Assembly: GCA_008933995.1 (NCBI GenBank)
Contig: WARS01000008.1
Span: 16,416,148-16,480,147, forward strand
From: Datnioides undecimradiatus
Taxonomy: Eukaryota; Chordata; Actinopteri; Lobotiformes; Datnioididae
DNA: 64,000 nt
Direction: 5' to 3'
Position 1 is the first letter of the stretch. Each line of letters opens with the position of its first letter. A program made the translations under genes and the position numbers. A model generated the notes under the pieces. It saw nothing but the letters and a program-made list of their open reading frames with translations, was not told the origin of the DNA and did no database searches. This document shows, one piece after another, positions 59,923 through 64,000 of this stretch.

Positions 59923-61116
59923 GTGAGTCACGTGCATGCACACACGCGCACACACGAACGCAGCACGCAAAGCCGCCAGGTGCACGGCTTCATCAGCAGG
60001 CGACTCTGCAGAGATGTACAGCGTGCACAGATCACATCCCCGTCTGTGTCACGCACAAAAACACATATATTCACACACGCCCGAGTGTGCACTCACTTCA
60101 GCTGTAACTACTTGACATAAAAGTGCCACGGCGACACTGCCGCAGCGAGGGAACAGCCTAAATGAAGAAATGCATGCGCGCGCGTGATGTGGGATTGTTG
60201 CCTCGCATACGTTGTCCCGCTCGATTTAAACGAAACTGCGTCAGTGCACTGAATCTGCAGGGAAATGCATCACAAGCTGTTGCACGCTCAGAGCGCTTGT
60301 GGTTCCTGCCGTCCAAACAACATCATCTGAGTCACCTGAGGTCGATCCCCGCAGCACACCCCGACCTTTCTTTGACCTCTAGTCCACGGTCAGGTCCCGC
60401 CCTGCGGCAAAGAAAGCACGAGCGCAACCCACCCGGCATGTTGCAGAGGGCGTACGTGCAGAGCCAGGTTTCAGCCAACGCCGTCTGCACTGGCTGTGAT
60501 TGACATTTCATAAAGGGGACTCTTAAAATTGTATAAGGCTGGGAAGGGAAAATGCAATATGCAAATGTCAGATCACTGGGAAAATATTCAAATTCGTCAT
60601 GCTGCTATCACGGCCCTTTTGATAAGTGCTTTTCAGTTCCACCGCGCGGAGAGAGAGAGAGAGAAATACTGTAAACGTTCAAGGCTGAATATTAAAGTTT
60701 AAGAAGTTGGACTGCCTTTATTCCTCTTCTGACTCATCCGCTCCAGCATCTCAGGAGACCGTGGCTGCTTTGGTGCCTCAGGGCCGGGTTGCGTTGCATC
60801 GGCCGCAAATCCTCGCCCCGGAGCTCGGAGCTCGACGAAGGTCACCGCGGCTTTTGTCTCGGGAAGCCTGTGAAGTGTAATGCTGTTTATTTATTTATGT
60901 CACTTGGCTCTCATTGTTTATTTATTTATTTTTTGGAAAACCTCTTTTTCATGAAACGACCCCGGGCAGCTTGTTTGTGCCGCGTGATGACATCAGCAAA
61001 ACTCAATTCAATAGCGACATGATCCAACAGGTCTGGGTACAACGAGAGGTGATGCTGCACTTCCTCTAGCGGCACCGTGTTGCAGTGGTGATCAGAGGGT
61101 GGAGCCGCAGAAACCC

Positions 61117-61161
61117 CAAAACCATGCACGTCTGCATTTCGTGCAGACGTGCATGGTTTTG
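61117..61161. repeat. Perfect 20-bp inverted repeat with 5-base loop
   Basis: The left arm (61117-61136) begins CAAAACCATGCACG and the right arm (61142-61161) is its exact reverse complement, with loop TTTCG. The pairing stops sharply at both outer ends. It can form a stable hairpin in DNA or in the CALN1 pre-mRNA. It is shorter than a typical vertebrate pre-miRNA (about 60-80 nt) unless flanking bases contribute. Confidence 0.93.
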
Positions 61162-62104
61162 CAAGATGCAGCAGTGCACGCTTCACCAACGTCCACCACG
61201 ACCTTGGCCAGAGCTGTTCAGGAGTCAGCTGACGCCTTACGCAGACTGACGACGTGTGTCCGAAAGCCATGTGTCGCAGTTAGCGAGGTTACTACTTCCT
61301 CTGCTCTTTAAAATCCTCCTTTAGCGATCCACTCTGATGTCAGAGAACAACGCGAGAGCAGGTCTTCACAACAAACTGACGAATCCGAGGTGTGAAAATC
61401 TGGCTCTGTTGTTGTTGTTGTGTTTTTTTTAATTTACCGAGCCGATGACAAAGAGCTGGCGATCAAAGGGGACGTGGACACGGAGGAGAGGGAGGGGCGT
61501 TGGCGGATGAATGAGATTGGACGATGGCGATCGTATCGTGGCCAAGTGGGCATCTGTGAAGATTGGATCCCCGGTCGCAGCCGTCAATGCAGAGCCCGGC
61601 GGCGGCCGAGTCCAGCCGATATCTAGAAGATACTGATCGGCTATCTGCCCCCGCTCATCTCGCCTGCCAAACCGATCTATGTGATTGTTATTGAGCTCCG
61701 TGTGCCCTTCCTGGAGAGGTGGGACTACCCCGCTTTGCTCCAGATCACAGCACTGCACCAGCCGCTGTTTAACAGCCCAGATCACCCACGTGCTTCTTCT
61801 TCTGGTGTTTTCGTGACCTTGATCCCTGCGTTCGGATCTCCGGAGCCGGGCCTCGCGTCTTCCCTCAATAATTCATCGTCCTGTTTCGTGCTCGGCTGTG
61901 ACACGGCGCAGGAAAGAGGACAAAGCAGGAGGCTCGGGCTGCGGCAGGCACGGGAAGCGGCTCGGCGAGCTGTCGCAAACTGCGGATGCATCATGGGAAG
62001 GCGAACGAGGGCTTTCAGGGTGAACCTGAAATGTTACTTGAGGAGTGTGTTTTAGCTGGACTCTTTGTTTGGTATTGGTTATTGGTTCGACTAGTTGAGC
62101 CTAA

Positions 62105-62230
62105 GAGAAGATAAGATAAGATAATCCTTTATTTGTGCCACACAGGGGAAATTCACAATGTCACGGCAGCACAGAGGATAGCAAAACAGAATCAGGCATC
62201 AAAAAAACCCCAAAATAAATAAATAAAATG
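62105..62230 (-). mobile_element. 3' end of a teleost non-LTR retrotransposon (LINE)
   Basis: Read on the minus strand, this segment gives GTGAATTTCCCCTGTGTGG, then CAAATAAAGGATTATCTTAT ending in an ATCTT repeat. That pattern (TTTCCCC-TGTGGGA-AATAAAGG-ATTATCTT tail) is one I recall from the 3' end of an abundant fish LINE group. Only the 3' part is present and no reverse-transcriptase frame is seen, so it is a 5'-truncated, dead insertion. The body may extend to about 62380. The exact family is not assigned. Confidence 0.6.
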
Positions 62231-63893
62231 AATGTAAACAAAGAAAGAAGAGAAATGAAGGAGTTATATTAACAGAGAAAAGGCTCAACAATGAGCAGCA
62301 GCTGCTGCCACTTCCTGGTTTTGCTTGAAGTTGCAGACTTGGGAACATCACTGCACGCACATTAACATAATAATGGGTTAGGTTTACCCAGTTAAACAGG
62401 TTTAGACCCACAGATTCTAATATGTGTGAATAAATCAAAGCTGTCATTTGATATTAAGGAGGCGTAGCTGCTCTTCATCACATCGCCCAGGCCAGAAAAA
62501 TACGGTTACATCCGCTTTAAACAGGTATTTCCACTCAGGATGCCAGCGGGCTGCAGCCTCTGTCTGCACACTGGGCGCAGCTGTCACACCGAGATTAATG
62601 AAACAAAACAAGACGAGTCTTTTATTTTATTCTCTCCTTGTGTCTTTTGATAGCATATTTGTGAAATAGCAATAAGAATAAAGCTGAAACGTATTATTTC
62701 CTCTGCTACGGTGCAGGGAGACTCACAGAAATGCAGCCTGGGATACGATTGGAGCCTCTGACTAACCTGCACGCTCAGAGCAACGCGCAGTTCAACTTAC
62801 ACTTCTCCTGTTTTGTTACTCCATCCTTGAACAGTCCTCCTGATCCCGACATCCTCGGCTCTGCATCATCTGGCCCCGCTGAATATGCACGGCCGGCAGT
62901 CAGCAGCCGACAGCGTTAAACATTTTAGTGCCGCAGCAGAATCACCGTCTGCAGGGGCAGATTGAGTCGTCCTGCGGCGGTAACTTTCCACTGACAGGGT
63001 CCCGGCCTCCTCTGCAGATACAGGAAGAGCAGGTGGGAAGATGAGAGCAGTAAAATAAGTGGAGTTCGGCTCAAGGACACGGAAAACGTGAGAAAACAAA
63101 GAGAACAGAGCGACAAAAAGCAAAGAAGATAGCAAACCTTGCACGTTAGCTTAAAACCTAAAGATCTGCACTAGTGTTGCCGAACTCCTCACAGCTCCCG
63201 TGGCCTTTAACGTGCCGCGAATGCTCTGCAAACTCTGCAGAGGTAGAGGAAGGAAAATAAGATATTCAAGGATATCCAATATCCTGCAGTCGTTCAGCTC
63301 CAATGTGTCGCTGTCTGCAGGACTGTGATGATTTCTTTAGACGGCAGCTTCGACAGCAGTCAGCAGGCGCCCGGATCGGTGCTGCAGGAATCGACGTGCG
63401 CAGCAGGAGCTCCTTGTTGCGAGCGATGCAGCAGCTGTAAACTTTTGATCTGCTGCAGTATCACAGAGCCGGTCGGAGCTCTTCGTTGTAACTGTCTCGT
63501 CCCTGTGAGTACGTCATGCAATTGACTTTTTAATGATTTGAAGCGCGCAGGCTTTAGATTACAACAAAGACTGCATCCGTGTTTCCCCTTTAAAGGCACC
63601 CGAGCCCCAAAGGCGTCAATGATGTCGGTGCTGCACACCTATTTGACCCAGGAACACATGCTCTCACACACATCAAACTGCAGGCTGCTGAGTGCTCGGC
63701 TCAGGGGCGCATCAGCCTTAGTTGTTTGGGACACGAACATCATTTGTCTTTCACTCTGCCTCGCCTCGCTCCCTCCACAACCAATGACGTGCTCCGGGCG
63801 AGACTGCGTTCATGCTGTCTGAGGCGTTTCCGCTGAGGGTGCAGCGTTATTTGGTTTTACATCACACGTCTTGTTCTTTCCTGTTGTGTTCAG

Positions 63894-64000
63894 GTGACGG
63901 GCAGGTCGATTTCAACGAGTTCATGACGATCCTCGGGCCCAAACTCCTGTCGTCTGAAACGAGAGAAGGCTTCCTGGGCAGCACAATAGACACCATCTTC
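63894..64000 (+). CDS. caln1: CALN1 exon: rest of EF-hand 2 (runs off the window)
   Basis: The first two bases complete the glycine codon split at 59922. The exon then reads DGQVDFNEFMTILGPKLLSS and ETREGFLGSTIDTIF to the last base of the window. EF-hand loop 2 (residues 84-95 of the short form) is DMDGDGQVDFNE. It keeps D at positions 1, 3, 5 and 9 and E at 12, and has N at position 11 where human CALN1 has D; that position is not a direct ligand. The exon has no stop and probably ends shortly beyond the window. The degenerate EF-hands 3-4 region and the C-terminal transmembrane anchor are not visible; about 122 of roughly 219 residues of the short form are in view. Confidence 0.95.

Larger units (their letters stand above)
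59923..63893 (+). other. CALN1 intron within EF-hand 2
   Basis: Phase-1 intron of 3971 bp. It holds a perfect 20-bp stem hairpin (61117-61161), a minus-strand LINE 3' end (62105-62230), a GA run near 60648-60663 and a TAAT/octamer-rich candidate regulatory stretch (60510-60660). It ends TTGTGTTCAG at 63893. No other gene is seen. Confidence 0.8.

Noticed and set aside
61117-61161. Calling the perfect hairpin a microRNA gene
   Set aside because: The stem is only 20 bp and perfect with a 5-base loop; pairing does not continue outward to the length and bulge pattern typical of vertebrate pre-miRNAs.

Overview
The window looks like teleost fish nuclear DNA, probably from a percomorph-type genome. 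The evidence is two vertebrate genes split by introns with canonical GT-AG junctions, dense CA/GT microsatellites, GC-rich exons in AT-richer flanks, and a LINE 3' end with an ATCTT-type tail as seen in fish. I see no prokaryotic gene, operon, tRNA, rRNA or CRISPR array. I recognised the genes by recalling the human orthologues; no search was run.

Positions 1-26700 (plus strand) hold the 3' half of TYW1, the radical-SAM enzyme that builds the tricyclic core of wybutosine at position 37 of tRNA-Phe. Five exons (2829-3006, 5652-5787, 10832-10942, 20463-20630, 25537-25758) join in frame into about the last 270 residues, ending in a stop at 25756-25758. A 3' UTR of about 0.9 kb follows, with one AATAAA at 26674. 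The flavodoxin-like domain and the iron-sulfur cysteine motif must lie upstream of the window.

Positions 26700-41090 are intergenic, with no supportable gene. This stretch holds two related dispersed repeats, a degenerate GATA/TACA-like tract, and a direct duplication about 1.95 kb apart. The duplication has a 196-bp core with only three differences, and each copy carries two octamer (ATGCAAAT) motifs at the same spacing.

Positions 41090-64000 (plus strand) hold the 5' part of CALN1 (calneuron 1, a neuronal EF-hand calcium sensor). A CpG-rich region with a CCAAT box precedes a likely non-coding first exon ending at a strong donor (41801). A coding exon ending at 43427 splices in phase to the exon carrying the canonical start (51834). 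This predicts a long isoform with 70 extra acidic, proline-rich residues. Two EF-hand exons follow (59779-59922 and 63894 to the window end). The C-terminal membrane anchor is outside the window.

The two genes are neighbours in the same orientation but have no evident functional link. The items most worth a second look are the duplicated octamer-bearing core, the CALN1 N-terminal exon with an upstream ORF whose stop overlaps its start codon, a perfect 20-bp stem hairpin in a CALN1 intron, and a minisatellite with a 173-bp higher-order period.
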